38,383 nucleotides of DNA from an uncultured Collinsella sp. (GCA_900762355.1 CAAFGE010000025.1:1-38383), one strand, 5' to 3'; positions 22,670 to 31,066 are shown, numbered from the stretch's first letter. The notes: generated by a model not told the origin, from the letters alone. Translations and numbers: made by a program.

Positions 22670-25228
22670 ATGGAATTGTATGCAAGCTGCCCCGAGGGCT
22701 TTGAATCCGCACTCGCCGACGAGCTCAAGTGGCTCGGGCTTTCGCATGTCCGCCGCCTGAAGGGCCGCGCTACGTTTGAGGGCGAGCTCGAAGAAGGCTA
22801 CCGCGCCTGTCTGTGGTCGCGCCTGGCCAGCCGCGTTTTTGTGGTGCTTGGACGCTTTGAGGCGCAGGATGCCGACGAGCTGTACGATAGCGTTTACGAC
22901 ATCGCCTGGGAGAGCATCGTCCGCCCCGGCGCCACCATCGCCATTACCGCCCGCGGCGTGACCGAGCAGCTGCGCAACACGCGCTTCTCGGCCCTGCGCG
23001 CCAAAGACGCACTGTGCGACCGCCTGGCCGAGACCACGGGCCGTCGCGCCGATGTCGACGCCGCCGATCCCGACGTTCACCTGCTGCTTTCGCTGCGTCA
23101 GCGCCGCGCGAGCATAAGCCTGGACCTTTCGGGCGACCCACTGTTCAAACGCCTGCCGCCCGCCGCGACCCGCGCCGGCGAGGGCGCGCACGTGCTGCGC
23201 CCCGACTACGCCGCCCTGGTGCTGTCGCAGGTCGGCTGGACCGCACTGTGCGAGCGCGAGCTGACGGCCGACGATTACGAGAACGAAGCCCTGCCCACGC
23301 TGGTCGACGCCTCGTGCGCCGGCGGCGGCCTGCTGCTAGAGGCCGTGAATATCCTAACCGACCGCGCTCCGGGCGCCGCCCGCGAGCACTGGGGCTTTGA
23401 GGGCTGGCAGCTGCACGACGCCGCCCTGTGGGAGCAGCTGCGTGCCGAGGCGCGCGAGCGCGAGGCGGCAGCGCGCGAGCGCCAGGTGCGCATCGTGGCC
23501 GTGGACATCGACCCCGCCGCCCGCAAGACCGCTGAGCGCATGGTCAAGTGTGCCGGCTACAAGCGCTTTGTCGAATTTTGCGCCGCCAAGTCCGCCACCG
23601 TACTGGACCATGCGGGCGCTGTCGCCGGCGCCGCCGTGGTCGCAGACACCACCGAAACTCCGCTTTCGCTCATGCACGACGCCATGACGCTGGTCGGCGA
23701 GCTGCGCCGCGCGCCCGAGCTTGCCTCGGCGCCGGTCGCCGCGCTCACCCGCGACGGATTACTGGCCCGCGCGCTCCATGCCGAGCCCGCGCGCTCCATT
23801 GCCGTCATGCCCAACAACGAAGAGGCGACTATTGAGGTTTGGCCCTCGCTCGACCACGCCGCCGCGACATTCGAAGCTGCGACCAGCGCAGATGCCGAGG
23901 AGCAGACCGCGGATGCCCAAGACGAAGCCACCGCTTCCCCCATGCCCGAGCCCGCCGCCATGCTCGACCTGGGCGACGGCAAGCCGCTGCCCGTGCTCAT
24001 CCCCGAGTCCGGGCAGTTCGCCAACCGCCTGCGCAAGAATGCCCGTCTGCGCCGCAAGTGGGCCAAGCGCGAGGGCGTGAGCTGCTACCGCGTCTACGAT
24101 GCCGACCTGCCCGACTACTCCGCCGCTATCGACCTGTACGAGGGTTGCCCGCAGACTCCGGGCCGCTGGCTCGTCATCGCCGAATACGCCGCGCCTGAGA
24201 CCATCGACCCCGCACTGGCCCAGGCCCGCATGCTCGACATCTTGGCCATCGCGCCGCGCATCCTAGATGTTCCGGCCGAACACGTGCACGCCAAGGCCCG
24301 CATGCGCTCGCGCGGCGGCTCGCAGTACGGCAAGCAGGGCGCCGGCAAGGGCGGATCGGGCGAACGCGCCAATATCGCGCGCCGTCGCCTCCCGCTCATC
24401 GAAGAGGGCGGCCTCACCTTTGCCGTCAACTTTGACGACTACCTGGACGTCGGCATCTTCTTGGACCACCGCGTCACCCGCAACCTGGTGCGCGAGCACG
24501 CCAAGCAGGCGCGCCGCTTCCTCAATCTGTTTGCCTACACCGGCACTGCCACCTGCTACGCGGCCGATGGCGGCGTCGAGGAGACCGTGACGGTCGACCT
24601 CTCCAATACCTATCTGGACTGGGCCGAGCGCAACATGCGCCAGAACGGCTTTGTGGGGCCTCAGCATCATTTTGTGCGCGACGACGTGCTCGCCTGGATT
24701 CGCGACCAGCGCCAGACGCGCAACCGCTGGGACCTGATCTTTGTCGACCCGCCCACGTTCTCGAACTCGTCCAAGATGGGCCGCCGCACCTGGGATGTCC
24801 AGCGCGACCATGTTGAGCTTTTGGCTGGCGTATCGCGCCTGCTCGCGCAGGGCGGCCATGCCATCTTTAGCTGCAACCTGCGCGGCTTCCGCCCCGAAAC
24901 GCGCAAGCTCGCCCGCGCGGGCGTGGTGCTGGAGGACATTACGGCGCAGACCATCCCCGAGGACTTCGCGCGCAACCAGAAGGTGCACCACTGCTACATC
25001 GTGCGCCGCCTGCCCATCGAGGACGCCATGGCCGAGGTCGGCTTTAGCGCCGAGGAGATTGCCGAGCGAACCGAGGAACTGCGCAACCCCGAGGCCCGCA
25101 AGCCCCGTGCGGCAGTACCCGCGCACGCGCAGGCCGGCAACGGCAAGTCCAACTTTTCCGGCAAGCCCTCCCCCGCCGGCAAGCCCAAAAAGAAGAAGTT
25201 CTACGCCAGCAAGCCCAAGGGCAAATAA
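22670..25228 (+). CDS. rlmKL: RlmKL-type 23S rRNA methyltransferase with a degenerate RlmL half
   Basis: Homologue of the bifunctional rRNA methyltransferase that makes m2G2445 (RlmL half) and m7G2069 (RlmK half) in 23S rRNA. Residues about 1-155 hold the ferredoxin-like/THUMP region, about 160-400 the RlmL domain, a Glu/Ala-rich linker follows (about 400-435), and RlmK spans about 480-760, with NLFAYTG (619-625) and DPPTFSNSSKMG (from 693). The C-terminal tail is Lys-rich. The RlmL half aligns well with the Escherichia protein (HWGFEGWQLHD), but SAM motif I reads LVDASCAGGGL (211-221) in place of DPxCGSGT, and the NPPYGER catalytic motif is missing: VADTTETP (324-331) is at its place. RlmK looks intact, RlmL probably inactive. 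The start ATG at 22670 follows GAGAGG; the long frame upstream is antisense to the HAD gene and is not coding. Confidence 0.93.
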   Translation: MELYASCPEGFESALADELKWLGLSHVRRLKGRATFEGELEEGYRACLWSRLASRVFVVLGRFEAQDADELYDSVYDIAWESIVRPGATIAITARGVTEQLRNTRFSALRAKDALCDRLAETTGRRADVDAADPDVHLLLSLRQRRASISLDLSGDPLFKRLPPAATRAGEGAHVLRPDYAALVLSQVGWTALCERELTADDYENEALPTLVDASCAGGGLLLEAVNILTDRAPGAAREHWGFEGWQLHDAALWEQLRAEAREREAAARERQVRIVAVDIDPAARKTAERMVKCAGYKRFVEFCAAKSATVLDHAGAVAGAAVVADTTETPLSLMHDAMTLVGELRRAPELASAPVAALTRDGLLARALHAEPARSIAVMPNNEEATIEVWPSLDHAAATFEAATSADAEEQTADAQDEATASPMPEPAAMLDLGDGKPLPVLIPESGQFANRLRKNARLRRKWAKREGVSCYRVYDADLPDYSAAIDLYEGCPQTPGRWLVIAEYAAPETIDPALAQARMLDILAIAPRILDVPAEHVHAKARMRSRGGSQYGKQGAGKGGSGERANIARRRLPLIEEGGLTFAVNFDDYLDVGIFLDHRVTRNLVREHAKQARRFLNLFAYTGTATCYAADGGVEETVTVDLSNTYLDWAERNMRQNGFVGPQHHFVRDDVLAWIRDQRQTRNRWDLIFVDPPTFSNSSKMGRRTWDVQRDHVELLAGVSRLLAQGGHAIFSCNLRGFRPETRKLARAGVVLEDITAQTIPEDFARNQKVHHCYIVRRLPIEDAMAEVGFSAEEIAERTEELRNPEARKPRAAVPAHAQAGNGKSNFSGKPSPAGKPKKKKFYASKPKGK

Positions 25229-25232
25229 CAAA

Positions 25233-25297
25233 GTTGCGGTGGAATACGGACTGTTTTGCCTGGAATTAGGCAAATTTAGACCGTATTTCACCGCAAC
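25233..25297. terminator. shared hairpin between the convergent rlmKL and kdpE genes
   Basis: GTTGCGGTGGAATACGG (25233-25249) pairs with CCGTATTTCACCGCAAC (25281-25297) with one mismatch, and TTTGCCT/AGGCAAA forms an inner stem. It begins five bases after the rlmKL stop and ends 25 bases before the kdpE-like stop. There is no clear T-run, so it is either a two-way terminator or an intergenic repeat element. Confidence 0.6.
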
Positions 25298-25322
25298 TCA
25301 TATTGGGATGGTGGTTGGCGAT

Positions 25323-26036
25323 CTAGCCTTGGATGACTAGGCGGTAGCCAATGCCTACGTGCGTTTGGATATAGCGCGGATGCGCGGGGTCGGACTCGAT
25401 CTTCTTACGCAACGTGCCCATAAAGACGCGCAGGCTCGCCAGATCGCTCTTGGTCGCCGTACCCCAAATCTCGTGCAATATAAACTGGTGCGTCAGCACC
25501 TTGTCGGCGTTGTGTGCCAGCAAGCAGAGCAACTTGTACTCGATCGGCGTCAGGTGTAGCTCCTCGCCGTCCATCGTGGCGATGCCGGCATCAAAATCGA
25601 TATGCAGCTCACCGGTATCGAACGAGCCCTCGGAGACAACGCCGCCCGTTTGCGCATACGAAAGACGCCTGAGCGTCGTGCGAATGCGCGCGAGCAGCTC
25701 CTCGACCGAAAACGGCTTGGTCAGGTAGTCGTCGGCACCGGCATCGAGTGCGCGAATCTTGTCCGCGTCCTCGCTGCGCGCCGAGACCACAATGATCGGC
25801 ATGCCTGACCATGTGCGCACCGACTCCACCACCTTGACGCCGTCCATATCGGGCAGGCCCAGATCGAGCAGCACAATGCTCGGTGCCTGCGACGAGGCAG
25901 CGGCGATAGCGGCATGGGCGGTCTCCACAGCCATATGGCGCAGACCGTGCGCCTCGAGCGCGGCAACGATGAGGTTGCGAACGGCGGGATCGTCCTCGAC
26001 AACCAAGATGAGCGGTTTTACGGCAGAGTTCGGCAC
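25323..26036 (-). CDS. kdpE: KdpE-like response regulator
   Basis: OmpR/KdpE-type DNA-binding response regulator. The receiver domain (about 1-115) has the acidic pair Glu14-Asp15-Asp16, phospho-acceptor Asp58 in LLDLGLPDMDG, and Lys in the YLTKPFS motif. The winged-helix output domain (about 135-235) includes LTPIEYKLLCLLAHNADKVLTHQ and the HVGIGYRLV end typical of KdpE. I chose the GTG at 26036 because AAGGAG lies seven bases upstream and the receiver begins normally (PLILVVEDD); upstream in-frame codons would overlap the kinase gene more. It is 237 residues. It follows the kinase gene by four bases and is certainly its partner. Targets are unknown; kup in the same operon is the obvious candidate. 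Confidence 0.93.
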   Translation of the reverse strand: MPNSAVKPLILVVEDDPAVRNLIVAALEAHGLRHMAVETAHAAIAAASSQAPSIVLLDLGLPDMDGVKVVESVRTWSGMPIIVVSARSEDADKIRALDAGADDYLTKPFSVEELLARIRTTLRRLSYAQTGGVVSEGSFDTGELHIDFDAGIATMDGEELHLTPIEYKLLCLLAHNADKVLTHQFILHEIWGTATKSDLASLRVFMGTLRKKIESDPAHPRYIQTHVGIGYRLVIQG

Positions 26037-26040
26037 GGCG

Positions 26041-27666
26041 CTACTCCTTATCAAACGAAACATCGGCGACGGGAAGCTCGATCGTAAAGACCGAGCCGTG
26101 CGGGTCCGCCGCGGCAACCTCTATGCTACCGCCATGTGCCAGCGCAATGGAGCGGCAGAGCGAAAGACCCAAGCCCACGCTGCGATGGCTGTCGGCAAGA
26201 CCGTGGTTGGCGGTGTAGAACGATTCAAAGATTCGCTCGCGGTCCTCGGGTGCAATGCCCGGCCCGTCATCGGCCACCGAGCACGTCACGTGCCCATCGT
26301 CGACGCCAATCGAAATCACGATATGCGAACCCGCGGGCGTATACGTGATGGCGTTGTTCACCAGATTCACCACGAGCTGTACCATCAGACGCGCGTCGAC
26401 GTTAACGAGCGCCGGCTCATCGCACGCCACCACCTTAAGGTCGTGCTCGCGCACGGCCGGACTTACGTGGCGCAGCGCCTCCTCGACGATATCGTCCATG
26501 AGCTCGAGCGTAGTCGCCAGATGCATTCCGCCGCCCTCGAGCTTGGTGATGGCAAGCAGGTTCTCGACGGTGGCGTTGAGCCATTGCGCGTCCGAGCGAA
26601 TGGACAGGAGCATGCCGCGGCGCGTCTGGTCGTCGAGCTCGGCGGTGCCGGTCGAGCCCTGGTCGAGCAGTACGTCGGCATTGCCCGAAATGCTGGTAAG
26701 CGGCGTACGCAGATCGTGCGAAATGGAGCGCAGCAGGTTGGCGCGCAACTGCTCGTTTTTGGCAAGCACCGCCGCCTCTTCGCGGGCCTCCATGGCGCGG
26801 GCGCGATCGAGTGCCAGCTCGCCTTCGCTCACGATGGCATCGGCAAGTGTCCGCTCCTCGTGCGTCAGCACGTCGGACTCGGCAACGATAGCCAGCACGC
26901 CCACAACCGAGGCGGGGTCGCCCGCGCGCACCATGGTGTCGCCCGAGCGTACGGTCAAGTAGATGCCAAAGAACGCCGAGCCGCCATAGGTGGCATCGAG
27001 TGGTGTTCCCACATAGGCGGACGCCGAGAGCCGCGGCGGCATTTGCGACGCCAGCTCGTGCACCGGCACGGCATCGCCCACGGCCGTATACGTCGCGCGC
27101 GGCAGCAGGTCATCATCATCGGCATCATCGCTGTACCACACGACCGGGCAGCCCGAAAGACGCGCCAGCTGCGTTGCCATGGCGTGCACAATCTGCTGCT
27201 GATCGGCACAGCGCTGCAGCATGCGGTTGGTCTCGAGCACCATCTGCGTGCGGCGGTCGCTGGCGGCGGCCTGCGCCAAGGCGCGGCGCAGGGCCAACGC
27301 GATCGAACTCGACACAAGCGAGACCGCAAACATGATGAAGAACATGCCGGGATAAACACGGTCGATAAACGACAGCGAGTAGCGCGGGTCAACAAACAAG
27401 AAGTTGTAGAGCGCCACGGCGGCAGCCGAGCTCAGCAAGCAATACAGGCGGCTCCAGGTAAAGAACGCGCACAGCTGCACGGCGAACACATAGACGATCA
27501 TGATGCTCGGCGCGAGACCCGGATGGTCGAGCAGCGCGCCCGCAATCGTCGCCGCGACCAGCAGCCCCGCCGATACGCAGGCGTCATACAGAGGGCTGCG
27601 ACGCGTCAGCGTCGTGCGCCGCCACCAAAAGTTCTCGGCAATATCGCCGTCCGCATGGACGTCCAT
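26041..27666 (-). CDS. kdpD: short KdpD-like sensor histidine kinase lacking the N-terminal KdpD/Usp region
   Basis: Membrane sensor kinase. Residues about 25-125 contain four closely spaced membrane helices, the DUF4118 module of KdpD. A GAF-like region spans about 145-290. HisKA follows with phospho-acceptor His317 in SISHDLRTPL, and the HATPase domain (about 410-530) shows NAITYTPAG, DDGPGIAPEDRERIF and GLGLSLCRS. Full KdpD proteins are about 900 residues with a 400-residue cytoplasmic KdpD/Usp region ahead of the helices; that region is absent here (541 residues) and there is no sign of it upstream. The start ATG follows a G-rich stretch (GAGGGG). It lies in an operon with kup, a small membrane protein and kdpE. 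Potassium or turgor sensing is inferred from family and context. Confidence 0.92.
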   Translation of the reverse strand: MDVHADGDIAENFWWRRTTLTRRSPLYDACVSAGLLVAATIAGALLDHPGLAPSIMIVYVFAVQLCAFFTWSRLYCLLSSAAAVALYNFLFVDPRYSLSFIDRVYPGMFFIMFAVSLVSSSIALALRRALAQAAASDRRTQMVLETNRMLQRCADQQQIVHAMATQLARLSGCPVVWYSDDADDDDLLPRATYTAVGDAVPVHELASQMPPRLSASAYVGTPLDATYGGSAFFGIYLTVRSGDTMVRAGDPASVVGVLAIVAESDVLTHEERTLADAIVSEGELALDRARAMEAREEAAVLAKNEQLRANLLRSISHDLRTPLTSISGNADVLLDQGSTGTAELDDQTRRGMLLSIRSDAQWLNATVENLLAITKLEGGGMHLATTLELMDDIVEEALRHVSPAVREHDLKVVACDEPALVNVDARLMVQLVVNLVNNAITYTPAGSHIVISIGVDDGHVTCSVADDGPGIAPEDRERIFESFYTANHGLADSHRSVGLGLSLCRSIALAHGGSIEVAAADPHGSVFTIELPVADVSFDKE

Positions 27667-27694
27667 CAGCGCCCCGCCCCTCTCTCAAAAACAA

Positions 27695-27748
27695 AAACCA
27701 CCACAAAGGGGACAGGCACCTTTGTGGTGGTTTCCCCTTGTGGTGGTT
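27695..27748. repeat. CCACCACAAAGG palindrome with an extra half-copy, inside the potassium operon
   Basis: AAACCACCACAAAGG (27695-27709) and CCTTTGTGGTGGTTT (27719-27733) pair perfectly. A third, direct half-copy CCCCTTGTGGTGGTT follows at 27734-27748. The core AAAGGGGACAGGCACC resembles the centre of the TGCGACAAAGGGACAG palindromes, so it appears to be a variant of that family. It lies between the small membrane gene and the kinase gene and would be transcribed with them. Confidence 0.75.
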
Positions 27749-27779
27749 CCAAGTGTATAGCCTTTACAGCCTGCGGTCG

Positions 27780-27950
27780 TTAGACAAACAGCACGTGCGC
27801 GAGCAGGGCGCACACGCACACCGCTCCAAATACCAATGCCACGATCGAAATCACGCGATCGACCATGTCCATGTTGGCCCGATTCGTAAAGAACCGATCT
27901 TCGGCGGCGTCGACGCGCGCCTCACGGACGTCAAGTGTCCTTGCATCCAT
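27780..27950 (-). CDS. small single-pass membrane protein in the kup-kdpDE operon
   Basis: A 56-residue protein with an acidic and basic N-terminal half (MDARTLDVREARVDAAEDRF) and one C-terminal membrane helix (VISIVALVFGAVCVCALLAHV). I prefer the ATG at 27950, which has GGGGAGG six bases upstream, over the in-frame ATG at 27980. It starts 60 bases after kup and ends 113 bases before the kinase gene. I do not recognise a family. Its position between a potassium permease and a potassium-type sensor kinase suggests a regulatory subunit of one of them, as small membrane proteins such as KdpF play in related systems, but it does not resemble KdpF clearly. This is inference from context. Confidence 0.7.
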   Translation of the reverse strand: MDARTLDVREARVDAAEDRFFTNRANMDMVDRVISIVALVFGAVCVCALLAHVLFV

Positions 27951-28010
27951 GTTTACCTCCCCGGCTTTAGTTTTGCTCATCGATAACCAACTCCGTGTAG
28001 TCTCCGTCGG

Positions 28011-30038
28011 CTACGGGCGCTCGTTGGGGGCAAGGCGCTGCATCTTGCTCACGGCCTTAAACTTGGTGAACAGCGGCACGTACTCAAAGCTCACGTTGGA
28101 GTTCTCCAGGCCGTACCAGCGCGCGGGCGTGCCGGCGGCGCGGCGGATGATGTACTTGAGCGTGATGGCCGTGCGCTCGCTCGGCTCCACGTCGCTTTCG
28201 GGCGCCAGCAGCTTGCGGATCATGACGAACTTGAACGTGCCAATGTTGCCCGGATCCTTATAGACCGAGTAGTCGTGCGTCTGCGACGGCAGCTCGCCGG
28301 TGGCAGCCAGGTCCTGAACAACTTGGCGCAGGTAGGCGTTGACGCGTTGGTTAATCTTGTAGCCCAGGTACAGATGCACGCGGAAAACATAGTCGGTGCC
28401 GAACGTCTCGACCGAATAGGCAAAGGTATGCGGCTCGTCCATGGTCTCGACGTTCACGAACCACCAGGCGCGAGCGCGCTTGGGATGCTTGTCCAAGATC
28501 GAGTAGACGATATCACGGTCGATGTAGTCGGTATGGGTGTCCTTGGTCAGGTACACGATGTTGTCGCTCATGCGCTCGTAACGGTCGTCGTCGCGCAGGC
28601 GCTTGAGCTGCGGCAGATAGCTGCGCAGCGGCAGCAGCGTAAACTGGCGCTGTTCGACCGCCGTGCCGTTGTACCAGCACACCATAATGCCCATGATGAG
28701 TGCAGCCATGAGGATGGTGAAGTAGCCGCCGTGGAAGAACTTGGTGAGTGAGCTCACGAAGAAGAAGCCTTCGAGCAAAAGGAAGAAGGCCGCGAAGATC
28801 CACGGAGCAACCTTGAGCTTGCGCTCCTCGTGCAGGTAGAAGAAGAGCAGCAGCGTGGTGCACATCATAGTCAGCGTAATGGCAAGGCCGTAGGCGGCTT
28901 CCATATGAGCCGAGTTCTGGAACAGCAGCACCACGATGACGCAGCCGACAAGCATGACGTTGTTGACCATGGGGATGTAGAGCTGGCCTTTGGTCTCGGC
29001 CGGATAGAAGACCTGCATGTGCGGCATGAGGTCCAGGCGACTGGCCTCGGACACCAGCGAGAACGCGCCGGTAATGAGCGCCTGCGAGGCAATGATGGCC
29101 GCGATGGTTGAAAGGCCGACGGCAAACGGACGCAGGCCCGGGGCGAGCATCTGGTAGAACGGGTTGAGGTCGGCAATGCCCATGAGCTCGGGGTTGGCAG
29201 CGTTGTTCATAAGCCAAGCACCCTGGCCCATATAGGAAAGCAGCAGGCAGCACTTAACGAACGGCCAGGTGGCGTAGATGTTGCCGCGGCCGACGTGGCC
29301 CATGTCGGAGTAGAGCGCCTCGGCACCGGTGGTGGCGAGGAAGCAGCTGCCCAGAATCATGATGCCCGCGTGGTTGTTGGGGCTTAGCAAAAAGGCGATG
29401 CCGCGCACCGGGTTGAGGCACAGCAGCACGGCGGGGTGCTGGAAGACAAAGAACAGACCCGTGCCGCCCAAGAACAGGAACCACAGCGTCATGATGGGAC
29501 CAAAGGCGTGACCGATCTTGGCCGTACCGATGCGCTGTACCAAGAAGAGCGCGATGATGATGGCGAGCGTAATGGCGACGACGCGGCCCTGGTCATCGCC
29601 CAGCACGGCATGGACCGCCGGGATGGTGCGCAGGCCCTCGATGGCCGTGGTAACAGTAACGGCCGGCGTCAGGATGCCGTCGGCGAGCAGCGCGGCGCCA
29701 CCCAGCATGGCGGGGATGATAAGCCACTTGCCGCAGCGCTTGACCAGGCTGTACAGGGCAAAGATGCCGCCCTCACCATGGTTATCGGCGCGCAGCGAGA
29801 TGAGCACATACTTGATGGTGGTCAGCAGCGTGACCGTCCACACGACAAGGGAGAGCGCACCAAGCACGAACTCCTCCGTCACACTTCCGATGCCGCCGTT
29901 GCCGGCAACGAGCGCCTTGGTTACATACATAGGGCTGGTGCCGATATCGCCGTACACCACGCCCAGCGTGACGAGCATCGCCGAGATGCTCACAGGAATC
30001 GCAGCGTGCGAGGCTGCCTCCTTGGCCTTTTGTTCCAT
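28011..30038 (-). CDS. kup: KUP family potassium uptake protein
   Basis: Proton-coupled potassium importer. Twelve or so membrane helices fill residues 1-440, beginning with LGVVYGDIGTSPMYV (about 22-36), the family signature with the GDIGTSP motif. The cytoplasmic C-terminal region spans about 450-675. The length of 675 residues is close to the usual 620-680. I chose the ATG at 30038 with GGGAGGA upstream; the earlier TTG overlaps that ribosome binding site. It is the first gene of an operon with a small membrane protein and a KdpDE-like two-component system. Kup proteins are normally constitutive and not tied to KdpDE, so the pairing is unusual. Confidence 0.96.
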   Translation of the reverse strand: MEQKAKEAASHAAIPVSISAMLVTLGVVYGDIGTSPMYVTKALVAGNGGIGSVTEEFVLGALSLVVWTVTLLTTIKYVLISLRADNHGEGGIFALYSLVKRCGKWLIIPAMLGGAALLADGILTPAVTVTTAIEGLRTIPAVHAVLGDDQGRVVAITLAIIIALFLVQRIGTAKIGHAFGPIMTLWFLFLGGTGLFFVFQHPAVLLCLNPVRGIAFLLSPNNHAGIMILGSCFLATTGAEALYSDMGHVGRGNIYATWPFVKCCLLLSYMGQGAWLMNNAANPELMGIADLNPFYQMLAPGLRPFAVGLSTIAAIIASQALITGAFSLVSEASRLDLMPHMQVFYPAETKGQLYIPMVNNVMLVGCVIVVLLFQNSAHMEAAYGLAITLTMMCTTLLLFFYLHEERKLKVAPWIFAAFFLLLEGFFFVSSLTKFFHGGYFTILMAALIMGIMVCWYNGTAVEQRQFTLLPLRSYLPQLKRLRDDDRYERMSDNIVYLTKDTHTDYIDRDIVYSILDKHPKRARAWWFVNVETMDEPHTFAYSVETFGTDYVFRVHLYLGYKINQRVNAYLRQVVQDLAATGELPSQTHDYSVYKDPGNIGTFKFVMIRKLLAPESDVEPSERTAITLKYIIRRAAGTPARWYGLENSNVSFEYVPLFTKFKAVSKMQRLAPNERP

Positions 30039-30073
30039 AAGCCGGTTTCCTCCCAACTTTAATGTTCGAAGGG

Positions 30074-30079
30074 ATTATA
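30074..30079 (-). promoter_or_regulatory. -10 box of the kup operon
   Basis: On the minus strand a perfect TATAAT occupies 30074-30079, 36 bases before the kup start codon. The -35 region 17 bases upstream is weak, which would fit a promoter that needs an activator such as the KdpE-like protein. Confidence 0.5.
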
Positions 30080-30160
30080 GGCAATCGGCCCATGTTTTAA
30101 TGCACTGTTTTCCCAGCTAGATAAAGATTTATACAGTCTTTAGGCTACCGCGGCGATATG

Positions 30161-30195
30161 GAATGTGACAAAGGGACTATCCCCTTGTCACATTC
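30161..30195. repeat. TGYGACAAAGGG palindrome, copy 4
   Basis: GAATGTGACAAAGGG (30161-30175) pairs with CCCCTTGTCACATTC (30181-30195) with one mismatch and a 5-base loop. It lies one base before the stop codon of the leftward nitroreductase gene and upstream of the kup promoter. Confidence 0.75.
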
Positions 30196-30196
30196 G

Positions 30197-31066
30197 TCAT
30201 TTTCCGAGCCAGTTTTTGAACCACCACTCCATGGAGCGGCTCATCTCGGCCATAAAGGGACTGGTGTGTTTGCGGGTATAGATGTCCACGACGCGCTCCC
30301 CCACCTCGCGGGCATGCGGGCGAAACATCGCGTCCATCTCGGCCACCTGCGCGTCCATGGTCACGGCATCCGCACGGCAGTAGCGCTCCTCGTGCACCAG
30401 GTTCACCACGGGGTGCGCGATTGCCGGGCGCTCCTTGCGGGGCGCGCCGATGATGAGCATCGACAGCGGCATGGTATAGGGCGGCAGATCGAGCAGCTCG
30501 GCAACTTCCTCGGCGTTCTCCACGATATCGCCGATGTAGCAGCTCCCCAGCCCCAGGGCCTCGGCGGCAACCACGGCGTTTTGCGCGGCGATCACGGCGT
30601 CCTGGGCCGCGATGGCAAAGTCGCCCAAACCCGGCGCGCGGCGGGGCGCCTTGCCCGTGCGCTTGACAAACTCGGGCTCAAAGCAGCCCACGTGCTCAAA
30701 CAGATCGATCCACTTGGCATAATCGACCACAAATATAAGTGCCCAGGGCGCCTTGGCGATCATGGGCTGGTGATCGCACAGGTCGGCCAGACGGTCCAGC
30801 GTAGCCTGCTCGCGAATGCTCACGATGGAATACATCATCATGGCGCCTGCCGATGGCGCGCGACTCGCCGCATGCAAAATCGCCGCCCGCTGCTCGTCGG
30901 TCACCGCTACGGGACGGTCACTGTCATCGCGCGCGAAGGCGCGCGTAGACGAACGGTGCTCCAAAATGTCCAGCACCGCGTTGCCCGTAGTCTCGACCGG
31001 ATAGCCGCCCGCGTCCATGCCGGCACCCACGTCGCCCGCACTCGTCATACAAACCCGCTCGTTCAT
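30197..31066 (-). CDS. nitroreductase family protein
   Basis: FMN-dependent oxidoreductase using NAD(P)H. HRSSTRAFA (about 37-45) is the N-terminal FMN-phosphate-binding motif, AASRAPSAGAMMMYS (about 66-80) continues the flavin site, and AVVAAEALGLGSCYIGDI (about 164-181) is the family's C-terminal signature. It has 289 residues, longer than typical 180-220-residue members because of a 25-residue N-terminal lead and a helical C-terminal extension ending in WWFKNW. The ATG is preceded by GAGGATGAGG. It is divergent from the LTA-synthase-like gene. Physiological substrate is not predictable; relatives reduce nitro compounds, flavins or quinones. Confidence 0.9.
   Translation of the reverse strand: MNERVCMTSAGDVGAGMDAGGYPVETTGNAVLDILEHRSSTRAFARDDSDRPVAVTDEQRAAILHAASRAPSAGAMMMYSIVSIREQATLDRLADLCDHQPMIAKAPWALIFVVDYAKWIDLFEHVGCFEPEFVKRTGKAPRRAPGLGDFAIAAQDAVIAAQNAVVAAEALGLGSCYIGDIVENAEEVAELLDLPPYTMPLSMLIIGAPRKERPAIAHPVVNLVHEERYCRADAVTMDAQVAEMDAMFRPHAREVGERVVDIYTRKHTSPFMAEMSRSMEWWFKNWLGK

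Noticed and set aside
24263..25291. 342-codon minus-strand frame antisense to the RlmK domain
   Set aside because: Shadow; runs through the intergenic hairpin and has no domain.
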